Origin: Botryosphaeria dothidea
Taxonomy: Eukaryota; Ascomycota; Dothideomycetes; Botryosphaeriales; Botryosphaeriaceae
Assembly (NCBI GenBank): GCA_011503125.2
Contig: WWBZ02000012.1
Location: forward strand, 558,001 to 622,000
DNA length: 64,000 nt
Direction of reading: 5' to 3'
Positions within the stretch are counted from its first letter, which is position 1. Each line of letters starts with the position of its first letter. The position numbers were made by a program, and so were the translations under genes. Shown here one piece after another: positions 1-12,020 of this stretch. Under the pieces are notes generated by a model. It ran no database searches. It was not told the origin of the DNA and worked only from the letters and a program-made list of their open reading frames with translations.

Positions 1-3000
1 CTCGTTACCTTCTAAGTAACTAAGCTCGGTTAATACTTAATTATCCTAGGAAAACCCTAGCTAGAACGATATAATCCATACGTCCTATAGTTAAAAAACA
101 CGATTACCTTCGCCTTCCCTTTTTACTAAGCAAATTGCTTACCTACTCGCCAACCTATAACTACGCTTTCCCCCTCGCCTCCTAATTCGCCTTCGATCTC
201 TTACGCTACTATATCCTACGCCGCCCTTACTCGTTACGTCCAACGAGATAAGACTAGAATATACGCCGTATTAATTAAGGAGATCTAAGAACACCTTAAT
301 AACCTTAAGAAAACGGAACAACAAACCCCGGAATAAGAACTCGAAACCCTCCGCTCACGAATCCCCGCTCGATTCTACTATCTTCTTCCCTTCTTTACGA
401 AGAAAGAGACCGATAGGCTTCCCCCACATCGATATATTAATTATAAGATTTTATTAGAAGAGGGCAAGAAACCCCCATTCGGTCCTCTCTACTTAATGTC
501 CGATTTAGAGCTTAAGGCTCTACGTGAATACCTTGATAAAAACCTTAAGAAAGGTTTTATTCGGCCCTTATCCTTATCCTCTACGTCCTCTATTCTCTTT
601 ATTAAGAAGCTAGGTAGCGGCCTTCGTTTTTGCGTGGATTATCGCGAACTAAATAGTATTACGAAAAAGAACCGTTATCTACTCCCCTTAGTCAACGAGA
701 CTCTCCGTTAACTTTAGGGCTCTCGCATTTTTACTCGACTCGACCTTCGCGGTGCTTATAACCTTATCCGGATTAAGGAAGGCTCCGAATACTTAACCGC
801 CTTTAGGACTCGCTATAGCCTATACGAATACCTTATTATACCCTTTAGCCTTACGAATACGCCTACTACCTGCCAATAATTCGTTAACGATACGCTACGT
901 GAATATCTTGACCGCTAGTACGTCGTCTATCTAGATAATATCCTTATCTACTCGGAAACTAAGGAGAAGCACTACGAACACGTCCGATTAGTCCTCGAAA
1001 AGCTTCGTAAAGCAGGCTTATACGTTAAAGGCGAAAAATATAACTTCTATACGACTTCGACTACGTTCCTTAGCTTCGTTATCTCCCTAGACGGTATCTC
1101 TATAGACCTAGCTAAGGTAGCCGCCGTAAAAGACTAGGAGATTCCCCGCTTAGTTAAAGATCTTTAATCGTTCCTTGGCTTTGCAAACTTTTACCGACGA
1201 TTTATTAAAGAATACTCTCGAAAAGCTAGAGCCCTCTTTAGGCTCCTAGCTAAGAATATTCGTTTTACTTAGGGAAAAGAACAGGATAAGGTATTTACTT
1301 ATCTTAAGGAAGCCTTCTACTCTTATCTAATCCTCCGACACTTTAACCCCCAACTCGAAACTATCCTTAAAACCGACTTATCCGACTTTATTATCTCCGC
1401 AATTTTATCCTAATAGGTAACCTACGAGGATGGCAGAAGAATCCTACATCCTATCGCCTACTACTCTCGGAAAATAACCCCCGCAGAGTAGAACTATAGT
1501 ATTGAAGATAAGGAACTCTTAGCTATTGTGGAAGTCCTAAAGGAATACCGTTCCCTCGTTATTAACCTCTCCTCGCCACTCCTAGTTCTTATAGATTACT
1601 CGAATTTAACTAGCTTTGCCTCTAAGCAAATTCTAAACCGTCGGCAAGCACGCTGGGCAATTAAACTCTTAGAACTCGACTTTAAGATCGTCTACCGCCT
1701 AGGAACTAAGAATTAACGCGCGGATGCGTTAATAAGACGGTTAGAAGACCTCCCTGCTCGAGAGGGGCGCCTACCCCCTACTACGATCCTTACCTCTAAA
1801 AAATTCGAAATTTCGACCCTTATTTCTACTCGACATTTAATCGCTAGACTAGAACCGTCTCTGGCTAGTAATATTCGCTTAGTACTCGATAAGGATACTC
1901 TTGGACAAGAGATCCTTACTTTACTCGATACCTACGCACTTCGACATTCTAAGGTAGATTTAGGCGCATATTCTAAGGATAACGATAGTCTATTACTAGT
2001 TAATAGACTTATCTATATTCCTAAAGATCTAAGCCTCCGCTAAAGGATTATTAGCTCTCGATACTCGTATCCGGCTGCTGGACACCCAGGCTAAGCAGCA
2101 ATATTTAAACTCGTTACTCGTAATTTCTGGTGGCCAGGTCTACGCCAGATAGTAGCTCGTTTTATACGAAACTGTGAGACCTGCCAAAGAATTAAACCCG
2201 CTCGATATACCCCCTATAGATATTTAAAACCCCTCGAAGTGCCACAACGCCGCTAGTAATCCGTTTCTCTTAATTTAATTACGGGACTTCTAACGTCTAA
2301 CTCGTTCGATACTATACTAGTAGTCGTAGATCGACTAACTAAAATAGCTTACTTTATCCCTTGCTAAACAACCCTCGATTCGATAGAGCTTGCTAAGCTT
2401 TATCGAGACTACGTTTTTCGACTATATAGCTTACCCGACGACTTCGTATCTAACCGCGGCTCGATTTTTACCTCTGAATTTACTAGAACTCTTAGTAGAT
2501 CCCTATCTATTAAGACTAACTTTAGTACGGCTTTCCACCCGCAAACCGACGGCCAGATAGAGCGTATTAACGCTATTCTCGAATAATACCTGCGTGCCTA
2601 CGTTTCGTATTAACAAGACGATTAGAACGACTTTCTCTCCCTTGCTAAATTCGCTTATAATAATACGATCTCGACCACGACTAAGGTTACACCTTTCTTC
2701 GTAAACTACGGCTTCCACCCTCGTTATAAGATTCTATAAAAAGACTCGATCTTAGCCCCCCTCGAACCCCTACGCCTCTTCTAAGAGAACCTCGAAAACC
2801 TCGAAAACTACCTTCGCCAAGAAATTCGATTCGTATAAGACGCCTACGTAGAACAGGCCAATAAAGACCGTATTTCGCCACCCGTCTTTAAGCCTAGTGA
2901 CCTTGTTTGGCTCCTAAGAAGGCATATCTCGATAACAAGGCCTTCGGATAAACTTGACTTTAAACGTCTTGGCCCCTTTCCCATCCTAGAGAAGATCTCG

Positions 3001-3325
3001 ACCCATGCCTATCGCCTAGAACTACTAAGAACGATGAAAGTCCACCCTGTATTCCACGTCTCTTTACTCGAACCCGCAGCCTCTAACCCCTTGCCTAATC
3101 AAGTCCAACCTCCGCCCCCGCCCGTTATCGTTAACGGCGAAGAAGAGTATAGGGTAGAAGAGATTCTAGACGTTAAAGCAACCCGGAGACAACTAAAATA
3201 CCTCGTAAAATAGACTAGTTACTCGACACCAACCTAGGAACCTTACGACCTTATTAAAGACCTTAAGGCCCTTAATACGTTCTATAAACGTTACCCTTCG
3301 AAACCTCGACCCTTAAGCTAAAGGC
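1..3325 (+). mobile_element. Ty3/gypsy retrotransposon pol remnant (RT-RNaseH-integrase-chromodomain), RIP-inactivated
   Basis: Read in one frame, this stretch gives a gypsy Pol broken by many TAA/TAG stops that sit where CAA, CAG or TGG codons would be, which is the RIP pattern. Reverse transcriptase starts near 360 and is clear at 496-711 ([19 protein letters not shown], then [11 protein letters not shown]). The catalytic box near 930-950 reads YLDNIL, where YxDD is expected. RNase H follows (IAYYSRK ~1455, then KELLAIV near 1520). The integrase zinc-binding and core region covers ~2060-2700 (WWPGLRQ; TAFHPQTDGQIERIN near 2525-2570). A chromodomain-like tail covers ~3130-3260 (EYRVEEILD). 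The element runs off the left edge, so gag and the 5' LTR are not visible. It cannot encode a working protein. Confidence 0.93.
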
Positions 3326-3343
3326 TCGTAGGAACTCACCCCT

Positions 3344-3354
3344 AGGGAGGAGAG
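3344..3354 (+). other. Polypurine tract of the gypsy element
   Basis: A purine-rich run (ggaggagag) lies just after the end of pol and immediately before the presumed 3' LTR. This is where the plus-strand primer of LTR retrotransposons sits. The assignment rests on position and composition only. Confidence 0.5.
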
Positions 3355-3359
3355 CCTAC

Positions 3360-3735
3360 TATTATAAACGTAGCTTGCTTAGACCCCTTACCTCTCGTTT
3401 ACCTTCGTTAATTTAAAATCTAGATCTAGACTTACCTACTTATAAATTAGGAAGCTAGTATTTTAGTTCGTTCTTTATATATATAAAGCTCGCCCCTCTA
3501 CTTTATAGTTAGTTCTTTAGTCTAGTAATAAGTATTCCTCGCGTATAACTTGGTACGCCTTAAATTAGACCTTGCTTGCCTCCCTCGTCCCTCGTCCCTC
3601 GTCCCTCGTCTTTCGCACCTTATACCCTCGCCCTTTAAACTACACCCTTATACTTCGGCATTACTTTACCCCTACTACCTTTACCGGCTTCGTTATCTCG
3701 TCTCTCCGCCCTCTAAGGTCCGTTTATTATATATC
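3360..3735 (+). repeat. Probable 3' LTR of the plus-strand gypsy element (cut by a LINE insertion)
   Basis: The sequence TATTATAAACG at 3360 looks like a RIP-mutated LTR start (TGTTACGAACG with TG and CG changed). A TATA-like stretch, ctttatatatataaag, lies near 3474-3490, as in a U3/R promoter. The 3' boundary is not visible because LINE copy A begins at about 3735. The second LTR lies outside the window, so the length cannot be confirmed. Confidence 0.5.
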
Positions 3736-4983
3736 TTAAGAGAAAGTTCTTTAGTCTAATATACTCTATACGTAGTAGAGTAGCGAGTATACTCTATAGC
3801 TTAGATAGTTCGCTATAGATTTATCTAATTTTTAGATTCTACTATATACTTTAGGCTACTAGCTTATCTTATCTTTCCTAGCTAGTAGACTTTATCTATC
3901 TCTTCTTCTATTTATTTCTATATACTATACGTAGCTTCGTTCGCTCTAGAAGACTCTAGTAGATAGAGGGGTAGTAGTTAAGAAGTAAGTTTATCTTTTT
4001 TCTAAGTAGAATTCTTCTAGTAGAGCTAGCGGCGCCTCTAGTACTTAGAGTAGCCCGAGCTATCTATTTAATACTCTAGTAAGTTTTCTCTACTACTACC
4101 GCGACTAGGCTATCTTTAGCTCTAATAGCCTAGGCTAGTACTAGTTCGTCTAAGTATAGTAAGAGTAGAGGAATTTCTATCTTATACTCTAAGATTTATA
4201 TACTAGTTAACTTATACGCTTCTAAGATAGTACGTAGGTACTAGTTTTAGATCTTCTTTAATAGCTAGATAGCTATTTTTCTCTACCCTAGAATTTCCTC
4301 TAGAGTATACTATACTCTATAGCCGTAAGTAAGAACTAGTCTTACTACGGCCGTATAGATATAGTAGGCTTTAGTAAATAAGACTTCCTAGGTAGACGCT
4401 ACGAGTCTAGAGAGAGATATATACTATTTAATTATCTTAGCTTCTATTTTTTTAATATAGGGTTTCTATCTAAGCTTATTATCTACGTAGACTCCTAGAA
4501 TTTTAATTATCGGCTCTAGGTATCTAGTAAATCTAGGGATACGGATCCCTACTACTATATTAAATCTCCTTAGTTTTCTTATAAAATAAGTAAGGTAATA
4601 CTTATCGGGCGAGAAAGCTAACCCGTAGGTAGCTACCTAGTACTTATAAATTTAATATACTCTCTCTAGTATCCTATAGTTCTATTCTATAGATCTACTA
4701 AAGATTAAGATATTAGTATTATCGACGAATCTAAGAGGGAAGATATTACCTCTACGTAGCTATATAAGTAGATTAGAAGTAAAGAATAGGTAGAGTATCG
4801 GCGATAGTAAGGATTTCTAGGAAATTCCGGTTAAGATCTAGATTAGTAGACTAGTAAAGTCTCCGAAGGATAGCTAAGTAGTACGGTCCTATAGAAAGAA
4901 TCGAGTAAATCTTTCTACCTATTCTAGGAGTTTTACTATTCTTATATTATAGAGAAGCCTTCTATAAGATACGTAGTTATATA
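3735..4983 (-). mobile_element. LINE copy A, 3' portion (Tad-like non-LTR retrotransposon, RIP-saturated)
   Basis: This segment repeats the 3' part of the LINE at 5529-10020 with an offset of about 1.79 kb and high identity. On the minus strand it encodes the second half of a LINE reverse transcriptase: the catalytic motif reads FVDN near 4712-4738 (FVDD with GAT changed to AAT), preceded by a PILYLFF-type segment. It has many stops and almost no CpA or TpG left. It ends abruptly at 4980-4983, where the inverted 5' segment begins. Confidence 0.8.
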
Positions 4984-5512
4984 GATAGATAGATAAATTT
5001 ATTTCTTCCCGATATAGCTCTCTTACGGGTCTATACGGGGCTAGCTATCTATAGTTATTTTATACGAGGGAGAAAACCTTTTCGCCTAGTAAAAACTCCT
5101 CCTCTCTCTCTAGGCATACTATTCTATACTAGTTCTTATTTTTTCTTCTTACTAGTAGCGGCTACTATAGTAGCCCTATATTTACCTACTAGATCTATCT
5201 CTTTAGTCCTTATTCTCGTAGTTATCTAGATCCTAGTAATCCTAGTAGTCCTAGTTATTCTCCTAGTTCCTCTTCCTAGTTATCTTCCTATATTAGTTCT
5301 CTTACTAGGCTAAATTACTTAAGTAGCCCTAGGCGTAAGAACTAGTCTATTACTACTTTAATCCCCTTCTTTATTAAGAGGAGGGAGTAGTAGTTCGTAG
5401 TCTCTACTCTTTAGAGTATCTATACTCTACTCTATTAGAAGTAGGGGTAGAAGAGAAGAATATACTTTAGAGTTTATCTATACTAGCCGTATAGATAGGT
5501 AGGACTAGGGTA
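4980..5512 (+). mobile_element. Inverted 5' segment of LINE copy A
   Basis: This ~530-bp stretch is the reverse complement of the 5' end of LINE copy B (about 9490-10020). Both copies have the same terminus, atagatagatagataaattt. It abuts the 3' portion of copy A with its 5' terminus at the junction, and a 3-base overlap (ata) is shared there. That order is what twin priming during target-primed reverse transcription produces. Confidence 0.75.
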
Positions 5513-5528
5513 CTCTAGTATCTTACGC

Positions 5529-8500
5529 CTTAAGAGAAAGTCCTCTAGTCTAATATACTCTATACGTAGTAGAGTAGCGAGTATACTCTATAGCTTAGAT
5601 AGTTCGCTATAGATTTATCTAATTTTTAGGTTCTACTATATACTTTAGGCTACTAGCTTATCTTATCTTCCCTAGCTAGTAGACTTTATCTATCTCTTCT
5701 TCTACTTATTCCTATATACTATACGTAGCTTCGTTCGCTCCGGGAGACTCTAGTAGATAGAGAGGTAGTAGTTAAGGAGTAAGTTTACCTTTTTTCTAAG
5801 TAGGGTTCTTCTAGTAGAGTTAGTAGCGCCTCTAGTACTTAGAGTAGCCTAAGCTATCTATTTAATACTCTAGTAAGTTTCCTCTACTACTATCGCGACT
5901 AGGCTATTTCTAGCTCTAATAGCCTAGACTAGTACTAGTTCGTCTAGGTATAGTAAGAGTAGGAGAATCCCTATCTTATACTCTAAGGTTTATATACTAG
6001 TTAACTTATACGCCCCTAAGATAGTACGTAGATACTAGTTTTAGATCTTCTTTAGTGGCTAGATAGCTATTTTCCTCTACTCTAGGATTTCCTCTAGGAT
6101 ATACTATATCCTATAGCCGTAGGTAAGAACTAGCCTTACTACGGCCGTATAGATATAGCGGGCTTTAGTAAATAAGGCTCCCTAGGTAGACGCTGCGAGT
6201 CTAGAGAGAGATTTATACTATTTAATTACCTTAGCTTCTATTTCCCTAATATAGAATTTCTATCTAAGCTTATTATCTACGTAGACTCCTAGAATCTTAA
6301 TTATCGGCTCTAGGTATCTAGTAAATCTAGGAATACGGATCCCTGCTACTATATTAAATCTTCTTAGTTTTCTTATAAAATAAGTAAGGTAATACTTATC
6401 GGGCGAGAAAGCTAACCCGTAGGTAGCTGCCTAGTACTCGTAAATTTAATATACTCCCTCTAGTATCCTATAGTTCTATTCTATAGATCTACTAAAGATT
6501 AGAATATTAGTATTATCGACGAATCTAAGAGGGAAGGTATTACCTCTACGTAGCTATATAAGTAGGTTAGAAGTAAAGAATAGGTAGAGTATCGGCGATA
6601 GTAAGAATCCTTAGGGAATCCCGGTTAAGGTCTAGATTAGTAGACTAGTAAAGTCTCCGAAGGATAGCTAAGTAGTATAGTTCTATAAAAAGAATCGGGT
6701 AAATCTTTCTACCTATTCTAGGAGTTTTACTATCCTTATATTATAGAGAAGCCTTCTATAAGATACGTAGTTATATACTCTCGAGATATCTAGGCTAAGG
6801 ACTAAAGCTACTAGCCCTAGGTCTTATATCTAGATAGTATAGATCTATTCTATAAGTAGGTTAAGAGCTGCTACTACGGATCTATTTCTCCTAACTCCTA
6901 TCTATATATTAGGAAGTAAGCTATATACTTTAGTAGTTTAGAAGATTCTATCTACTATAATTCTCTTAAGTAGCTTTCCTAGCGTATTAAGTAAAGTAAT
7001 CGGCCTAAATAACTTAGCTTTAGTATAGTCGTCCCTTTATAGTTTCCTAAGGACTACGGTAATAGAGCTTTTAAACTATCTAGGGTAGTATCTAAGTACG
7101 AGGTATCCCTAGAAGAGCCTAGTAAGAGGTCCCCTTAGTATCTTAGCGTATTACTTTAGGAACCTATTAGTAATCTTATCTAGGCCTAGTACCTTATCTA
7201 GAAGAAGCTTCTTAATAGTATAGAGGACCTACTCTTTAGTAAGGTCTTAGAGAATCTCTACTAGTACTAGGTATATATATCTATCTAGATCTAAGAGATC
7301 GGTAGCCCTAGGAGGTAGAAAGAACTAGTTAGTAAGAATTTCTACCTTAGACTAGTTATCGTAATATAGTTATTTATCTACTTTCTAGAGAGGTAGGAAC
7401 TAAGATAGAGCTAGAGGTTCTAGTACCCTTATTCTTATCTACTTTAAGAGCTTCTAGAGTATAGATAGGTCCGAAGTAATCTTAGCTACTATTCTACGCT
7501 ATACTTTTATTCTATCTCTTCTAATCTATCTCTTCTTACTATTAGTAATAGTTTAGTATACTACCTAGTTCTTCTCCCTCTCTATAGCCGTCTACTTTCT
7601 TCTAGCTACTCTAGCCTAGTATACTAGGTCCGAATACTCCTTTATCTATTATATAGAGGCCTAGAGCGAGGGTCTCGCTATTAGAATAGTCTTCTAGATT
7701 ATTCTTTAGATAGCCTTCTAGAGTAGTATAGTAAAGTAATCTAGGTCTACTTTAGTATTAAGAGGGGCTACTTTAAGGTATTCGAGCTTTAATTAGAGTA
7801 TATTATTAGTTCTCTTCTAGTCTACTTTCTTCTATTAGAGTCTTAGAGGGCGTAGTTCTACGGAAGTAGGAGAAAAATTAAGTATAGTAAGGATAGGTAG
7901 GTAGTTAGAGAATAATTCGAGCTTCTAGCTAACTCTATAGCTAAGAATTCTCTTCTTTAGCTACCGTAATATAAAGATAAGGTCTAGAGTACTCTCGCTG
8001 CTACTATCTCGTCTAGTAATAGTATCTATTAGAAGAGCTAGGTTAAGATTAGCTGCGATAGCTATCTTAATTAGATTATCCGCTAGGGTATAGTATATTA
8101 GAGAGGTTATATCTCTCTAGATAGGATAGTAGAGGTTAAAGTCCCCTAGGAGAATATACTCCTCTAGTTTTCTAAGAACTTCCGGTAGAAGAGATAGGAT
8201 TTCTAGCGCTATATTAGTATAAGAGGCTAGCGGGGGATTATAGTAGTTATAGATATAGATTATATATATCCTAGTAATAAGGAATAGTATAATAAGATCT
8301 AGTAAATAGACTATTACTTACTAGGAGTCGGGGCTAATAGTCTTACTTATAAAGAAGTAGGTTCTTACTACTTTCTCCTAGGGAAAAACTATATAGTAGG
8401 TAGAATATCTTACTATTATCTTAACCCTTAGATTTCTCTAAGGTTCCTAGATAGCTAGGATATAGTAGATCTTTAGGTCTACTTCCTTAAAGAGCGGGAG

Positions 8501-10020
8501 TATTACCCTATTCTTACTCTTATAGACGTTATACTATATAATAGAGAGAGAGCCTATATCTAATATTAACTTCCTTCTATCTCTAGGTCCGGCTATAAGG
8601 GGGCTAGTAGTATAGGCTATAAGAAGGAAGTTCCCGCGGGCTCCTCTAAGGCGTATTATAAGCTATTAAGTCCGGTAAACCTTATTTAGTTAGAAGGCGG
8701 GAGGCGGCTTAAGTCTCTTAGCCTACCTAGTCCCCTCTTAACCGGCTCCTCCTCCCTAATTCTCTTTCTTAGTCTAACGGTTAACTAGTTAGTTTAAGGC
8801 TATATTTTAGTTATTAGAGGTCCTTCCCGGTACCTTTCTAGTACTACTAGGCGGGCCTAGGCGGCCTTAGTATAGTAGGCTCTACGTGCTAAGTAGAAGT
8901 TACTCTAGACTATATACCTTTAAGAGTAGTTTACGTACTATATACTTTCCTTAGGGCAGTCCCTAGTATTATATATCTTACTATACTATCCGTACTTTTT
9001 CTTCTTTTTATAATAGTTAGTAATATAACCGTAGGCCTAGTATTTAAAATACTAGGTTACTATAAAGGCTACGTTATAGTACTACGCTATATAGATAGTA
9101 AAGTTAATAATAAGCCCCTTATTAATAATCTAGTTAGCGGTTTCGGGGTTTATAGTACTAAGAATAATAGCCGAGTAAGTTTTCTCCTCTAGGAGCTTCC
9201 TCTTTAGCTAGGCTAGCTTACTAATACGTAGTCTTAGATATAGAGATAGATTCTACTTCTAGATAGTTTAGATAGCTTAGAGATCTATAGTATCGATTTC
9301 TTCTCGAGGGACGTTATATACTAGTACTAAGTATAGCTACTAGTTAGGCCTAACTTCTTTTCCTAGTTCTATAGTCTATTCCTAGTCCTAAAGAAGGGCT
9401 ATTCTAGTTACTTTATTTAATATAAAGATTCTAACGTCTCTACTAGGGAGCTTCTTAGTAGTAAGTATTTTCTTATACGCTTAGCTTTTTTCTACTTAGA
9501 TACCTACTTATATAGCTAGTATAGATAAATTCTAAAGTATATTCTTCTCTTCTACCCCGACTTCTAATAGAGTAGGATATAGATACTCTAAAAGGTAGAA
9601 ACTATAAACTACTATTTTCTTCTCTTAATAAAGAAGGGGATTAAAGTAGCGATAGACTAGTTCTTACGCTTAGAGCTACTTAAGTAATTTAGCCTAGTAA
9701 GAGAACTAATCTAGAAGAGTAACTAGAAAGAGGAGCTAGAAGGACTACTAGAACTACTAGAACTACTAAAACCCGAATAACTACGAGAATAAGAACTAAA
9801 GAGATAGGTCTAGTAGATAAATATAGAGCTACTATAGTAGCCGCTACCGGTAAGAAGAAAAAATAGAACTAGTATAGGATAGTATACCTAGAGAGAGAGA
9901 AGGGGTTTTACTAAGCGAAAAGGTTTTTCTCCTCGTATAAAATAATAATAGATAGCTAGCCCCGTATAGATCCGTAAGAAAGCTATATCGGAAAGAAATA
10001 AATTTATCTATCTATCTATT
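5529..10020 (-). mobile_element. LINE copy B, near full length (Tad-like, ORF1 + ORF2, RIP-saturated)
   Basis: A ~4.5-kb minus-strand non-LTR element. The 3' end (5529) matches that of copy A, and the 5' end (10020) matches copy A's inverted segment, so both termini are supported by two copies. ORF1 has gag-like zinc knuckles at about 8950-9056; the cysteines read as tyrosine (TGC/TGT to TAC/TAT), but the Y-x2-Y-x3-G spacing and a HNTRDCP-like end remain readable. ORF2 carries RT with FVDN for FVDD near 6505-6530. An endonuclease domain is expected around 7.9-8.7 kb, but I could not read its motifs. Stops are dense; it is not functional. Confidence 0.8.
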
Positions 10021-12020
10021 CGTTATATCTATTAGCGGTAAGCTTCTCTAGTATCTAGATAAGCGGTAGATTATAGCGCTAAATAAAAGATATATTAATA
10101 AAAGTAAAGCCTTCGTAGCCTAAATCGAATAAGATATACGTTTAGAGACGATTATTAATAATATAGGGAAGTAGTAAGCAAGGTTCGCGTAAAGAAGCTA
10201 GTACGTTCGGCTAGATACTTATAAAGCCGATATTAATACTTATTAGTTTACCTCCGGGTTAAGGCTTCTAAGTAGAACTTTACTTAGAGCTAGTTAGTTT
10301 TTCTTATTACTATTAGTATATTAATCCTTATCTATACTTATAGTATTTAGTTTAATAAACGAGCCGTTATTACGACGTTAAGAATATTAAGCTCTACGAT
10401 AGCTAGTAGCGCCGTAGCTAAAGTAAGAACTAGTCTAAAGACGCTATTAGTATTACTCTTAAGTAAGATAACGTAGTTTCGAAAGAACGGAACGTATACT
10501 AATTACTAAGAGGTCTATAGGCTTACCGCCTATAGTAGATATTAGAGCTAAAACTACTAAAGTCGACGTTATAGAAGTCGGTTAAGTAGATAATAACTAT
10601 AACGATAACTTTAAAGAATATATATAATAAGTAGGGCGGCGCTTAGCCTATAAGCGTTTATTATCGATCTACTAGATATAGCTTACTATTTAATAGAAGA
10701 GTATTACTCTAATTATAGTTATAACTATAAAGAGACCTTTCTTAAGTTTCTAGAAGAGTCTATACTAGAACTCTACTTTACGATCTTTTAGTAATATATT
10801 AAGTTTAGTATAGAGGCGCTAGTATTTCGCGGTATACTAATTAAAAGGCTTATTAGTCTACTTAAGCTTATAGAGCTCTTAAAGAGCTATTTTACGACGA
10901 TTAGAGTCGCTAAAGGCTTACTCTAGTAACTATAGAAGGTTCTTAAAGTCTTCTATAATTAATAAAAGATCTCGTAGTAGAACGTTAATTAAGCCGTATT
11001 TCTTAACGTATCCTCGTACTTAAGCGCTTACTTCGCCTTCGAGACGTAATATAATATATTATAGACGAGCTTAAGCTATAGGGAAGCGGTCTTTATTTAC
11101 TATAAGCTTAATACGTACTACTATTCGCTAATTAAGATATTCCTTCTTTTCTCCTTTAAAAACTAATACGTTAAAAAGCTTTTCGCTAAGCTTTACTCTT
11201 TACTATAAGCCCTAGTCTTAATACTAGCTCGTAGTAAAGCTAGTCCCTAGTCTTACTAACGGTTATACGTAGTTAAATCCTCTAGTAGATTACTACTATC
11301 TCTTATATATCTCTAATTATTCTTTTAGTATCTCCTATATTATACGCGCGGTATTTAACTCGTTCGTAAGGATATTAATACTATTCTAGGCGGACTAAAG
11401 CTATATTTTAAGGCTTACTACGCGTTAGTACTATTCTCTTAACTAGTTAAGAAAGCGCTAGGCCTAATCGCTACCTATAGTAACGTAGTCGACGAGCGTC
11501 GAGACGTTAATAATATTAATAGAGTTAAGGCTAAGCTAGTCGACGCTAAAGGTATTATAACTCTATTAGTAAATAGTTACTAGACTCTCGCTCTTAAGCG
11601 GTAGGACGCGTAACGAAGGTCTTATAGATAACGAATCGTACGGATAATAGTATAGCTCTCTCTAGGCGTTATCGCCTATAATATCTAGGTATATTTCTAA
11701 TATTATAATAGACGGTAACGGTTATAGTTACGGTTACGGTTAGCTTCGGATATCTAGCGTAGCTTCGACTTTATAGCGAAACGGTAAGGCTCTACGCGAG
11801 ACTCGACGACGGTAACGGTAACGGTAACGGTAACGAGACGTAAGCTATTCTAAAGCCTACTCCTAGCTATAAGTAAGATAGGCGGTACGACCTAATATAA
11901 TAAGACTCGATACTACTATAGAGAGGTCGTATAAAGTACGAGAGTCTACGTATAAGCGAGAGCTATAAAGTTATAAAGTACGTAACGTTACCGCGTGCAC
12001 GTGCGTCTACTACCTACACG
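10021..12020. repeat. Unidentified RIP-degraded segment
   Basis: Two kilobases lie between the 5' end of LINE copy B and the minus-strand gypsy remnant. Composition is RIP-like (TA-rich, few CA/TG). The plus strand from about 10620 to 11590 can be read as one frame in which nearly all interruptions are TAA/TAG, as in a RIP-inactivated ORF. Because TG is so depleted, the absence of TGA is weak evidence. I recognise no transposase, RT or host domain in it. Confidence 0.5.
11812..11838 (+). repeat. (GGTAAC)n microsatellite
   Basis: About four perfect copies of ggtaac, with a degenerate related stretch at about 11713-11755 (ggtaacggttatagttacgg). It lies in the unidentified RIP-degraded segment. 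Confidence 0.85.
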
